Shown here piece by piece: positions 9,072 to 16,352 of a stretch of 43,891 nucleotides of DNA. Positions within the stretch are counted from its first letter, which is position 1. Every line of letters starts with the position of its first letter. Source of the DNA: Micromonospora cabrerizensis (GTDB lineage: Bacteria; Actinomycetota; Actinomycetes; Mycobacteriales; Micromonosporaceae); NCBI RefSeq assembly GCF_022230955.1, contig NZ_JAKKFI010000111.1, positions 1 through 43,891 of the forward strand, read 5' to 3'. The position numbers were made by a program, and so were the translations under genes. Below the pieces are notes generated by a model, which saw only the letters and a program-made list of their open reading frames with translations, made no database searches and had not been told where the DNA came from.

Positions 9072-9827
9072 TCAGCGGCCGCCGGCACCGCGGGCACGCC
9101 AGTCGTCCAGACGCGTACCGGCGAGGTGGGCGCCGTCGGCGGGGACGAGGGAGCGCTCGCCCAGCTTGGCGCCGAAGTAGGGGGCGTCGGGGTCGGCGAC
9201 CACCGAACGAGGATCCTGCTGGGCCGCGAGGATGGACCGGGCCAGTTCGTCGAGACGGAACTGCTCCGGGCCGGCGACCTCGACCACGGCGTTCGTCGGC
9301 GCGCTGAGCACGGTCTCGGCCACCGCGGCGGCGACGTCGTCGGCGGCCATCGGCTGGATGAGCACCGGCGCGAGGTGCACGGTGTCACCGTCCGTGCCGG
9401 CGTCGATGATGCCCTGGAGGAACTCGAAGAACTGGGTGGCGTGCACGATCGAGTACGGGATTCCGGACGCGACGATGAGCCTCTCCTGGGCGACCTTCGC
9501 CCGCATGTACCCGCTCTCCGGGATCCGGTCACAACCGACGATGGAGAGCGCCACGTAGTGGCCCACCCCGGCGTCGGAGGCGGCGGCCAGGAGCGTCCGG
9601 GTGGACGTTTCGAAGAACTCCAGCACGGCGCCGGCCTCGAACGACGGCGAGTTCGACACGTCCACCACGACCTCGGCGCCGGTGAGCGCCTCGGCCACTC
9701 CCTCGCCGGTCAGTGTGTTCACTCCGGTCTTCGGCGACGCCGGCACCGCCTCGTGGCCCTGTCCGGCGAGGCTGTCCACGAGTTTGGAACCGATGAGGCC
9801 GCTGCCTCCGATGACGACGATCTTCAT
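9072..9827 (-). CDS. NAD(P)-binding SDR-like oxidoreductase (NmrA-like)
   Basis: This 251-aa protein starts MKIVVIGGSGLIGSKLV with the Rossmann motif GGSGLIG (residues 7-13). It carries ALSIVGCDR and YMRAKVAQE, the YxxxK-like region of atypical SDR/NmrA proteins, and binds NAD(P). The ATG at 9827 is chosen because the Rossmann strand begins immediately there. It converges on the membrane hydrolase with only 2 bases between stops and diverges from the methyltransferase across 120 bases. Substrate is unknown. Family members range from quinone or isoflavone-type reductases to redox-sensing regulators. Confidence 0.88.
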   Translation of the reverse strand: MKIVVIGGSGLIGSKLVDSLAGQGHEAVPASPKTGVNTLTGEGVAEALTGAEVVVDVSNSPSFEAGAVLEFFETSTRTLLAAASDAGVGHYVALSIVGCDRIPESGYMRAKVAQERLIVASGIPYSIVHATQFFEFLQGIIDAGTDGDTVHLAPVLIQPMAADDVAAAVAETVLSAPTNAVVEVAGPEQFRLDELARSILAAQQDPRSVVADPDAPYFGAKLGERSLVPADGAHLAGTRLDDWRARGAGGR

Positions 9828-9947
9828 GGGCGTACCACGTCCTGTCTGCACTGGGCGGAATCGTGCTGCCAACCAGTAAGACGGAAAGCGTGCGCCGATG
9901 CAGGACAATCGCGGGAGAACAGTTCACCCCGTTCCCTGGAGGTCGAC

Positions 9948-10598
9948 GTGGCTGCGGTGTCCCATCCGGTGTTCGCCCGGGTCTACGAGCGGCTCAGCGT
10001 CGCCATGGACCGTGCCGGCACGGCGCAGTTCCGACGGGACCTGGTCACCGGTCTGTCCGGCCGGGTGATCGAGATCGGCGCGGGCAACGGGCGGATGTTC
10101 TCCCACTACCCGCGGGCGGTGAGCGAGGTCGTCGCGGTCGAGCCGGAACGCCGGCTACGGGCCGCTGCCGAGCGCGCGGCACCGGGCGCGCCGGTGCCGA
10201 TCACGGTCGTCGACGGCCTGGCCGAGAGCCTGCCCGCCCGCGACGGCGAGTTCGACGCCGCCGTGGTCGCGCTGGTGCTGTGCACCGTGCCCGATCAGGC
10301 GAACGCGCTGGCCGAGATCAGCCGGACGCTACGCCCCGGCGGCGAGTTGCGGTTCTTCGAGCACGTAGCCGCCGACGAGCCCAGCGGGCTGCACCGGACC
10401 CAGCGGCTGGTCGACGCGACACTGTGGCCGAAGCTGTTCGCCGGCTGCCACACCAACCGCGACACCGTCGCCGCGATCACGGCCGCGGGGTTCGTGATCG
10501 AGGAGGTGCGCCGGTTCCGTTTCCCGGCCACCAGCAACAGTCCCTCCTCGCCCTGCGTCCACGGACGCGCGACCTGGCCAGGCACCCCGCGCCGGTGA
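9948..10598 (+). CDS. Class I SAM-dependent methyltransferase
   Basis: This 216-aa enzyme has SAM-binding motif I VIEIGAGNGRMF, an acidic motif II ending VAVEPE, and the post-motif DAAVVALVLCTVPD followed by LRPGGELRFFEH. This is the Methyltransf_11 pattern found in many actinobacterial proteins related to menaquinone/phospholipid-type methyltransferases. GTG at 9948 is chosen because GGAGG lies at 9938-9942 with 5-base spacing. The C-terminal SSPCVHGRA aligns with the family's usual ending, so the gene looks complete. Substrate is unknown. Confidence 0.88.
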   Translation: MAAVSHPVFARVYERLSVAMDRAGTAQFRRDLVTGLSGRVIEIGAGNGRMFSHYPRAVSEVVAVEPERRLRAAAERAAPGAPVPITVVDGLAESLPARDGEFDAAVVALVLCTVPDQANALAEISRTLRPGGELRFFEHVAADEPSGLHRTQRLVDATLWPKLFAGCHTNRDTVAAITAAGFVIEEVRRFRFPATSNSPSSPCVHGRATWPGTPRR

Positions 10599-10873
10599 CC
10601 GGGGAGGTGGCCGGCCGGCTGCCCTGAGATCAGGCGACGCCGCGCGGGCCGTCGTCGCAGCGGCCCAGCCCACCACGCGAGGCCTCAACGTGAACGTGAG
10701 GTCCGATCCTCTTTGCACAGACGTTGAGTGCCGATTATTCCGTTTTGAAGGCATTCACCCGGTCTGCGTGATGTGGTGGTCAGCGCCGCTTGTTCGGCGT
10801 CATATCGGCCGTATCGCGCGCAGGACGCACTCACCAGACGTCTCCTGCGAGTAGTACCCACGGAGGATGTTCT
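10599..10873. other. Intergenic region before the collagen-like gene, with an inverted repeat
   Basis: This 275-base stretch has no gene I can support. CTCAACGT (10684-10691) pairs with ACGTTGAG (10721-10728), and an inner GAGG/CCTC (10698-10701/10708-10711) extends the fold. A short GGGCCG/CGGCCC stem (10646-10651/10661-10666) may end the methyltransferase transcript. Around 10729-10750 the DNA is unusually AT-rich for this genome and may hold the promoter of the surface-protein gene. GGAGG at 10862-10866 is that gene's ribosome binding site. Confidence 0.4.
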
Positions 10874-12073
10874 GTGACAGTGAAACTCAGACTCGGCCTA
10901 CGCCGGCGGGTGGTGCTGCCGGCGCTCGCGGCCGGAGCCGCCGCGACAGTGGCGGCCAGCCTACTGCTCTTCAGCTCGACCGCCGCCAGCGCGCAGGAAG
11001 CGCCGGTGAACCTCGGGACGGCGGCGGACTTCTCCGTCCTGGCCGGGGCCGAGCCCACCAACACCGGCCCCAGCTTCCTGGCGCAGAGCCTCGGACGGTT
11101 CCCGGGAAACACCGCGGCCGGCTTCGGAACGGCAACCATCGGCGGTGAGGTCCACCTCGGCGACGCGGTCGCCCTGCAAGCCCAGAGCGACCTGACCATC
11201 GCCTTCAACGACGCCGCCGGTCGGACCCCGTTCACCAACCTTCCCGCCGAGCTTGGTGGGAACACCCTCAACGAGGGGGTCTATCGGATCGGGGCGGCCC
11301 AGCTCACCGGAACGTTGACCCTCAACGGCCAGGGCGACCCGTCGGCCGTGTTCATCTTCCAGATCGACTCCTCGTTGACGACGGCGTCGAACAGCAGAGT
11401 CGTGCTGACCAACGGCGCGTCGGCCTGCAACGTGTTCTGGAAGATCGGCAGTTCGGCGACGATCGGCACGGGGACCACCTTCGTCGGCACCATCATGGCT
11501 CAGGCGGCGATCACGATGGCCACGGGCGCGACCCTCCAGGGCCGTGCGCTGGCGCGAACCGAGGCGGTCACCCTCGACACCAACGTCATCAGCGCACCGG
11601 TGTGCGCGGGACCGACCGGTCCGCCCGGCCCCACCGGCCCCGCCGGCCCGTCCGGGCCGCCCGGCAGCCCCGGAGCACCGGGCAGCCCCGGCGCACCCGG
11701 CAGCCCCGGCGCACCTGGCTCTCCTGGCGCGCCCGGCAGCCCCGGCGCACCAGGCAGCCCCGGCGCACCCGGAGCACCTGGCAGCCCTGGAGCACCCGGC
11801 AGCCCCGGCGCACCTGGAGCACCTGGTAGCCCCGGAGCACCCGGTAGCCCCGGAGCACCTGGTAGCCCCGGAGCGCCCGGCAGCCCTGGTGCACCTGGGA
11901 GCCCTGGCGCACCCGGCGGGCACGGCAGACCTGGTGGCCCGGGTGGCAAGTACCCCATCCTGCCGGTGACCGGCAGCGGTGCGGTCCCGGCCATGACCGG
12001 CGTCGGAGGTGTGATGGTCGTGCTGGGCGCGTTCGCGTTCTTCCTCGCACGGCGTCGACGCCAGGAGTCCTGA
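10874..12073 (+). CDS. Sortase-anchored ice-binding-like (DUF3494) protein with collagen-like stalk
   Basis: This 399-aa secreted surface protein has, in order: a signal peptide (cleavage likely after ASA, residue 40); a DUF3494/ice-binding-like beta-helix domain (about 46-243, starting VNLGTAADFSVLAGAEPTN); 37 uninterrupted Gly-X-Y triplets (246-358), mostly GSP-GAP; an LPVTG sorting signal (363-367); a membrane segment; and an RRRR tail. It should be covalently linked to the wall by a sortase, with the collagen-like rod holding the head away from the cell. GTG at 10874 is chosen because GGAGG is 7 bases upstream; an ATG at 10867 is out of frame. DUF3494 proteins are often adhesins or ice-binding, and the role here is not determined. 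Confidence 0.92.
   Translation: MTVKLRLGLRRRVVLPALAAGAAATVAASLLLFSSTAASAQEAPVNLGTAADFSVLAGAEPTNTGPSFLAQSLGRFPGNTAAGFGTATIGGEVHLGDAVALQAQSDLTIAFNDAAGRTPFTNLPAELGGNTLNEGVYRIGAAQLTGTLTLNGQGDPSAVFIFQIDSSLTTASNSRVVLTNGASACNVFWKIGSSATIGTGTTFVGTIMAQAAITMATGATLQGRALARTEAVTLDTNVISAPVCAGPTGPPGPTGPAGPSGPPGSPGAPGSPGAPGSPGAPGSPGAPGSPGAPGSPGAPGAPGSPGAPGSPGAPGAPGSPGAPGSPGAPGSPGAPGSPGAPGSPGAPGGHGRPGGPGGKYPILPVTGSGAVPAMTGVGGVMVVLGAFAFFLARRRRQES
11609..11947 (+). repeat. Collagen-like Gly-X-Y coding repeat
   Basis: These 339 bases encode 37 Gly-X-Y triplets plus GG, mostly alternating GSP and GAP (18-base DNA unit), with two places where GAP is doubled. The low variety of triplets suggests recent expansion by slippage, so length probably varies among strains. 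Synonymous codons differ between units, so the protein repeat is older than any perfect DNA repeat. Confidence 0.9.
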
Positions 12074-12076
12074 CCG

Positions 12077-12109
12077 GTGGTCCGGCCGGTGATCTGCCGG
12101 CCGGACCAC
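12077..12109 (+). terminator. Hairpin terminator of the collagen-like gene
   Basis: A perfect 13-bp stem, GTGGTCCGGCCGG (12077-12089) with its complement (12097-12109), closes a 7-base loop. It begins 4 bases after the stop codon. Confidence 0.8.
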
Positions 12110-12130
12110 TCCAGGCAGTGTCAGCACGTT

Positions 12131-12169
12131 CGTCGTCGGCCCACCCCGATCAGGGGTGGGCCGACGACG
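12131..12169 (-). terminator. Hairpin terminator of the NTF2-like gene
   Basis: A perfect 17-bp stem (12131-12147 with 12153-12169) closes the 5-base loop GATCA. It lies 18 bases past the stop of the leftward NTF2-like gene, and with the preceding hairpin it insulates the two convergent genes. Confidence 0.8.
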
Positions 12170-12187
12170 GTCGTGGCGCGAACAGCG

Positions 12188-12634
12188 TCAGGTGGTGAGT
12201 CCGAGTTTCCGCATGGCTTCGTCCTCGCGTTCGTGCGAGAGGTAGAGCAGGATCCGCGGTCGGTCGTCGCCGAGGCGCACGACGTAGGTCTGCGCGAAGT
12301 GTGCGCTGCCGGCCGCACCGTCGGGCGGCGCGAAGTCCAACGTCCACCGAGTGCGGACGAGGACGTAGCCGGGTGCGAGGTCGAGCACGTCGTCGACCAC
12401 CACGCACGCGCCGGTCAGCCCGAACTGCTCGGTCATCGCGGTGTGGCGCACGTCGAGCGCGGCGCGATAGTCGGCGTCGTTGGTGACGGCGGTGGACGTG
12501 CTCGGGTCACCCTCGATGTACGACTCGGCGTAGCTCGCGGCGATGGTGTCACTGTCACCGGCTTCGACGGCTCGCGCGTAGTCGTGCAGAAAGGCGTTGA
12601 TCGACTCGCGTACGGGTGCTTCCGCAGACTTCAT
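12188..12634 (-). CDS. NTF2/SnoaL-like protein, DUF4440-type
   Basis: This 148-aa soluble protein begins with a helix typical of NTF2-fold proteins (INAFLHDYARAVEAGDSDTI). The curved sheet ends in a strand containing FAQTYVVRLGDD and ILLYLSHERED. It starts 33 bases past the end of the P-loop kinase gene on the same strand, so the two may be cotranscribed. No catalytic residues can be assigned. Ligand binding or a small-molecule isomerase role is possible. Confidence 0.72.
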   Translation of the reverse strand: MKSAEAPVRESINAFLHDYARAVEAGDSDTIAASYAESYIEGDPSTSTAVTNDADYRAALDVRHTAMTEQFGLTGACVVVDDVLDLAPGYVLVRTRWTLDFAPPDGAAGSAHFAQTYVVRLGDDRPRILLYLSHEREDEAMRKLGLTT

Positions 12635-12671
12635 GTGCGGTCCTTCCGGGTGCCCAGTGCCCGCGAGTATG

Positions 12672-13223
12672 TCAGGCGAAGTCCTGACCGACAGCCCGTC
12701 GCGGCAGGCCGGCCAGCCAGTCGTCCAACTCCGCCGGGGAGCGCAGCAACACCACCGGCGGCGCGGACGGGTCGCTCTGCCAGGCTCGCATCCGCCGTCG
12801 CGCGCGCCCGAACGCGGTGACGTGCCACACCAGGATCGAGTCCGGGGACAGGACGCTGCTCACCGACTCACGGTTGCCGTTGCAGATCTCCTCACCCGTC
12901 ACTACGCGGCGTACGGTGCGCCGTAACAGTCGCCCGAACGAGAGCCACCGTGGATAGTCCAGGCCGACGACCAGGTCGGCACGGGCCATCGGAACGTCCC
13001 GCCAGCCGTGGTACGCCCCGTCGATGATCCAACGGTCCCGTCGGCAGATCTCCTCGATCCGGCTGCGTTGCTGCGCGACGGGCACCTCGACCCAGCCGGG
13101 CTGCCAGAGCAGGTCGTCCACCGGATACCAGGGCAGCCCGAGGTGGTCGGCCATCCGCGCCGCGAGGGTGGACTTGCCGGAGCCGTACACGCCGTAGACC
13201 AGGATGCGACGCGGTGCGCTCAT
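12672..13223 (-). CDS. P-loop kinase, adenylate kinase/FlaR-like
   Basis: This 183-aa P-loop protein has Walker A GVYGSGKST near the N-terminus (residues 11-19). PVDDLLWQPGW and WIIDGAYHGWRDVPMARAD, then VGLDYPRWLSFGRLLRRT, match the 'topology modulation'/FlaR-like adenylate-kinase family. ATG at 13223 is chosen over an upstream extension because a TACGCT box lies 6 bases before it, pointing to a leaderless message, and Walker A sits close to that start. It probably phosphorylates a small nucleotide or nucleoside; the substrate is unknown. It diverges from the rtcB-prfH operon. Confidence 0.85.
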   Translation of the reverse strand: MSAPRRILVYGVYGSGKSTLAARMADHLGLPWYPVDDLLWQPGWVEVPVAQQRSRIEEICRRDRWIIDGAYHGWRDVPMARADLVVGLDYPRWLSFGRLLRRTVRRVVTGEEICNGNRESVSSVLSPDSILVWHVTAFGRARRRMRAWQSDPSAPPVVLLRSPAELDDWLAGLPRRAVGQDFA

Positions 13224-13229
13224 CGCGGC

Positions 13230-13235
13230 AGCGTA
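13230..13235 (-). promoter_or_regulatory. TACGCT -10 box for the P-loop kinase
   Basis: On the minus strand TACGCT ends 6 bases before the ATG at 13223, the spacing of a leaderless actinobacterial promoter. Confidence 0.45.
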
Positions 13236-13369
13236 CGACGTGAGGGAAAATCGTTTGTCGTAGTCGGCGCGCTCCGCGAGAGTGGCGTCCATGACGTACT
13301 GACGGACTTCCTGCCCGCTCCGCCCCCCGGTGACGCCTCCCGGCGGGCGTGACGTCGTCCGTTTCCGCC

Positions 13370-13382
13370 TTCTCAGCGAGAA
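13370..13382 (+). promoter_or_regulatory. Small palindrome before rtcB
   Basis: TTCTC-AGC-GAGAA is a perfect 5-bp inverted repeat with a 3-base spacer, ending 11 bases before the likely TTG start at 13394. It could be a regulator half-site pair or a small mRNA hairpin near the ribosome binding site GAAGTGAG (13380-13387). Confidence 0.35.
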
Positions 13383-13393
13383 GTGAGTACCCC

Positions 13394-14581
13394 TTGTCTG
13401 AGCACCACCCCCCTCGCAGTCGCACGCCCTCGTCCGTCCCTGCCTCCGTCACGGTGTTCGCGTCGGCCGCGAGCTGGATCGAGTCCGACGCGCTCGCACA
13501 GTGCCAGCAGGTGGCCGCCCTCGACGGCATGATCCACGTTGCCGCGATGCCGGATCTGCATCCCGGCAAGGGCGCTCCCATCGGTGCGGCCATGGCGTCG
13601 AGCGTGCTGTACCCGTTCCTGGTCGGCTCCGACATCGGCTGTGGCATCGCCGTGTTCCCCATCAAGCTCAAGCGAGCCGTACCGGAGCGGTTGGCCTCCC
13701 GGTTCCCCGACCTCGACCGTGCCCTGGACGCGGAGCGGGACGCCGACGACCCGGCCTGGGCCGTCGTTCAGAGCGACGTTCCGGCCGGTCACCTCGACGG
13801 CCTCGGCACGGTCGGCCGAGGCAACCACTTCGTCGAACTGGCCCGCGTCGGCACCATCCTCGATGAGGGTCACGCGAGTCGGCTGGGGCTCGACGCCGGT
13901 GATCTCGTGCTGGTCGTACACAGTGGTTCGCGCGGTCTCGGCGAGCGGATCCTGCGGACGCACACCGAGGCCCACGGCGCCGGTGCCGCCCCCGATCCCG
14001 CCGCCTACCTGGCGCGGCACGACGACGCGGTGCGCTGGGGTTCGCTCAACCGCCGGGTGCTGGCGGCCCGGGTCGCGTACGCGTTGGGGGCCGAGCCCAC
14101 CGAACCGATCGTCGACGAGTGCCACAACCTGGTCGAGATCCGCGACGGGGTGTACCTGCACCGCAAGGGCGCGGCGCCGGGTGACGGCCGGGACGTCCTC
14201 GTCGCCGGAACGCGGGGGACGGCGTCCTACCTGGTGGCCGCCCACGCCGGGCCGGACGCCAACCACTCGGTGGCGCATGGCGCTGGCCGCAAGATGTCAC
14301 GTGCCGACGCGCTGCGTCGGGGCCGCGCCAAACACACGGTCGAGGAGCTGCGCCGCACTCCCATGGGGTCGCTGGTGGTGTGCGGCGACCGTCAGCTGCT
14401 CTTCGAGGAGGCGCCCACCGCCTACAAGCGCATCGAGCAGGTGATCGCCGACCTCGTCGAGCACCAGCTGGCCACGCCGGTGGTCAGCACGATTCCCCTG
14501 GTCACCTACAAGACGCCCGACCTCGGGTCCACGGCGCGTTCCGACCGGCGGGGCCACCGCGGCAGGCGAGGCGGGTCGTGA
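13394..14581 (+). CDS. rtcB: RtcB-family RNA ligase (partner of PrfH)
   Basis: RtcB joins RNA ends (2',3'-cyclic phosphate or 3'-phosphate to 5'-OH) using GTP and Mn2+. Visible are the metal-site motifs GSDIGCG (Cys ligand), GRGNHFVEL (His), VVHSGSRGLG (His), and the guanylation motif VAHGAGRKMSR with the His nucleophile. About 395 aa from TTG 13394; GTG at 13349 would add 15 residues. TTG is preferred because a GAAGTGAG ribosome site precedes it and homologues start near there. The stop overlaps the prfH start by 4 bases (GTGA), so the pair is an operon. RtcB-PrfH pairs elsewhere repair ribosomes nicked in the decoding centre. Confidence 0.92.
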   Translation: MSEHHPPRSRTPSSVPASVTVFASAASWIESDALAQCQQVAALDGMIHVAAMPDLHPGKGAPIGAAMASSVLYPFLVGSDIGCGIAVFPIKLKRAVPERLASRFPDLDRALDAERDADDPAWAVVQSDVPAGHLDGLGTVGRGNHFVELARVGTILDEGHASRLGLDAGDLVLVVHSGSRGLGERILRTHTEAHGAGAAPDPAAYLARHDDAVRWGSLNRRVLAARVAYALGAEPTEPIVDECHNLVEIRDGVYLHRKGAAPGDGRDVLVAGTRGTASYLVAAHAGPDANHSVAHGAGRKMSRADALRRGRAKHTVEELRRTPMGSLVVCGDRQLLFEEAPTAYKRIEQVIADLVEHQLATPVVSTIPLVTYKTPDLGSTARSDRRGHRGRRGGS

Positions 14582-15213
14582 GCGCGCTCCTGCTGCTGTC
14601 CGCCGGGCGTGGTCCGCGCGAGTGCGCGTGGGCGCTGGCCCAGCTCCTGCACCGCCTGAACGCCGACGGCAGCCGGCGAGGTCTGACCATCCGGCAGGTC
14701 CAGGCCGTGCCCGGTGACCGGGCCGGCACCTACCGGTCGGTGCTCATCGAGATCTCCGGTGCCGACGCCGACGCCTTCGCCAGGTCGTGGACCGGGACCC
14801 TCTGCTGGCAGGCTCCCAGCCCCTACCGGACCAGCGTCGGTCGGAAGAACTGGTACGTCACCGCCCAGCCGCCTCACCTCGACGCCGTGCCGACGACGTT
14901 CTCGGAGGCGGATGTCGACATCGTCGCCTGTCGCACCGGCGGGCCCGGAGGTCAGCACCGCAACAAGGCCAGCACGGCGGTGCGGGCGACACACCGTCCG
15001 TCGGGCATCGTCGTGGTGGTGGACGAGGAGCGGCAGTTCAGCCTCAACCGGCGGATCGCCCTGCAACTGCTGCGGCAACGCATCGAGCACGGCGACGAGA
15101 CGGCGCGGCGTGCCGTCACCACCGCCCGGTGGCGGATCCACGACGACCTGGTACGCGGTGACCCCGTCCGGGTGGAACGTCCGGAGCCGCAGCGACCCGG
15201 CCGGCGAGGCTAG
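14578..15213 (+). CDS. prfH: Peptide chain release factor homologue PrfH
   Basis: This 211-aa protein has the class I release-factor catalytic GGQ (GGPGGQ, residues 121-126) followed by HRNKASTAVRATH, but lacks the stop-codon-reading domain of RF1/RF2. That size and domain set define PrfH. Pairing with rtcB through a 4-base overlap matches the RtcB2-PrfH repair operon, in which PrfH recognises ribosomes with damaged 16S rRNA decoding centres and releases the stuck peptide so that RtcB can religate the break. Start GTG 14578 is fixed by the overlap. The N-terminal half (AGRGPRECAWALAQLLHRL) agrees with PrfH proteins. Confidence 0.93.
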   Translation: MSALLLLSAGRGPRECAWALAQLLHRLNADGSRRGLTIRQVQAVPGDRAGTYRSVLIEISGADADAFARSWTGTLCWQAPSPYRTSVGRKNWYVTAQPPHLDAVPTTFSEADVDIVACRTGGPGGQHRNKASTAVRATHRPSGIVVVVDEERQFSLNRRIALQLLRQRIEHGDETARRAVTTARWRIHDDLVRGDPVRVERPEPQRPGRRG

Positions 15214-15221
15214 GGGGCCGG

Positions 15222-16232
15222 TCAGACCTCCAGCACCGCATCCGCGAATGCCTGCGGCGCCTCCTGCGGCAGGTTGTGCCCGACACCGCCGCCGACGGTC
15301 CGGTGCTCGTACTGCCCGGAGAACTGCTTGGCGTAGACGCTGGGCTCCAGGTGCGGTGCGCCGTTGGCATCACCCTCCAGCGAGATGCTGGGCACGGTGA
15401 TCTTCGGTTTCGCGGCCAGGCGCTTCTCCACCTCGTCGTACTGCGACTCGCCGGCGGCGAGGGCCAGTCGCCACCGGTAGTTGTGGATCACGATGTCGAC
15501 GTGGTCGGGGTTGTCGAACGCCGCCGCGCTGCGGTCGAACGTCGCGTCGTCGAACATCCACTGGGGGGACGCGGTGTGCCAGATCAGCCTGGCGAAGTCA
15601 CGCCGGTTCCTGTCGTAGCCTTCCCGGCCGCGCTCGGTGGCGAAGTAGTACTGGTACCACCACGCCAGCTCCGCCTTCGGCGGCAACGGCACCGTGCCCG
15701 ACGCCTGACCGTCGATCAGGTAGCCGCTCACCGAGACCAGGCCCCGGCAGCGCTCGGGCCACAGCGCGGCCACGACGTCCGCCGTACGCGCACCCCAGTC
15801 GAACCCGGCCAGCTTCGCGGTGTCGATGTGCAGGGCGTCCATGAGGGCGATGAGATCGAGCCCCATGGCCGCCGGTTCGCCGTTGCGCATGGTGTCGTCG
15901 GAGAGGAAGCGGGTGGTGCCGTAGCCCCGCAGGTACGGCACGACGACCCGGTGACCGGCGTTGGTGAGCAGCGGCACGACGTCGACGAAGCTGTGGATGT
16001 CGTACGGCCAGCCGTGCAGGAGGATCACGGCGGGCCCGTCGGGCGGCCCGGCGTCCACGTAGCCCACGTTCAGGACCCCGGCGTCGACCTGCTTCACCGC
16101 ACCGAACGACCCCGCACCGGCCACCGCGATCGACCTCTCCCCCGCGTCCCGAACTGCTTCGACCTGCTGGCCCTGCTGAATGTAGGGGCTGGTCACGGAC
16201 CTGACGGCGCTTTGCGGCAAGGACCGCTGCAC
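15222..16232 (-). CDS. Alpha/beta hydrolase, epoxide hydrolase/dehalogenase-like
   Basis: This protein is up to 336 aa. The oxyanion-hole motif HGWP (residues 73-76) and the nucleophile elbow GFDWGAR with Asp145 are those of epoxide hydrolases and haloalkane dehalogenases, which use Asp rather than Ser. The catalytic His is in GVGHNLPQEAP near the C-terminus. The N-terminus is uncertain: GTG 16232 gives the full length, GTG 16196 removes 12 residues; neither has a strong ribosome site. It converges on prfH with 8 bases between stops. Substrate is unknown. Confidence 0.88.
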   Translation of the reverse strand: MQRSLPQSAVRSVTSPYIQQGQQVEAVRDAGERSIAVAGAGSFGAVKQVDAGVLNVGYVDAGPPDGPAVILLHGWPYDIHSFVDVVPLLTNAGHRVVVPYLRGYGTTRFLSDDTMRNGEPAAMGLDLIALMDALHIDTAKLAGFDWGARTADVVAALWPERCRGLVSVSGYLIDGQASGTVPLPPKAELAWWYQYYFATERGREGYDRNRRDFARLIWHTASPQWMFDDATFDRSAAAFDNPDHVDIVIHNYRWRLALAAGESQYDEVEKRLAAKPKITVPSISLEGDANGAPHLEPSVYAKQFSGQYEHRTVGGGVGHNLPQEAPQAFADAVLEV

Positions 16233-16340
16233 GAATGCGGAAGTGGGTAGGATGCGCCCACGAGGTCAGCCGGAGGCCTGCCGCGAACGTGGGCGCGGGC
16301 CTGACGACGGTGCAGGTCGTGGGGCCGTCGGGGATGACCG

Positions 16341-16346
16341 TAGGGT
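16341..16346 (+). promoter_or_regulatory. TAGGGT -10 box for the PIG-L deacetylase
   Basis: TAGGGT is followed by 6 bases and then the ATG at 16353, the arrangement of a leaderless actinobacterial transcript. Confidence 0.5.
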
Positions 16347-16352
16347 GATGGC

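Noticed and set aside
9948..10598. Frameshift at the end of the methyltransferase
   Set aside because: An overlapping alternative frame continues past the stop, but the in-frame C-terminus (SSPCVHGRA) matches the usual family ending, so the gene looks intact.
11500..11994. Long open frame on the minus strand coding Gly-Leu-Pro/Gly-Ala-Pro repeats, opposite the collagen-like gene
   Set aside because: The reverse complement of Gly/Pro codon repeats automatically reads as Gly/Pro repeats. There is no signal peptide, ribosome site or homologous flanking domain, and the + strand protein is clearly real.
13349..13393. GTG at 13349 as rtcB start
   Set aside because: The extra 15 residues are not RtcB-like, and the palindrome and ribosome site at 13370-13387 favour TTG 13394. 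Not excluded.
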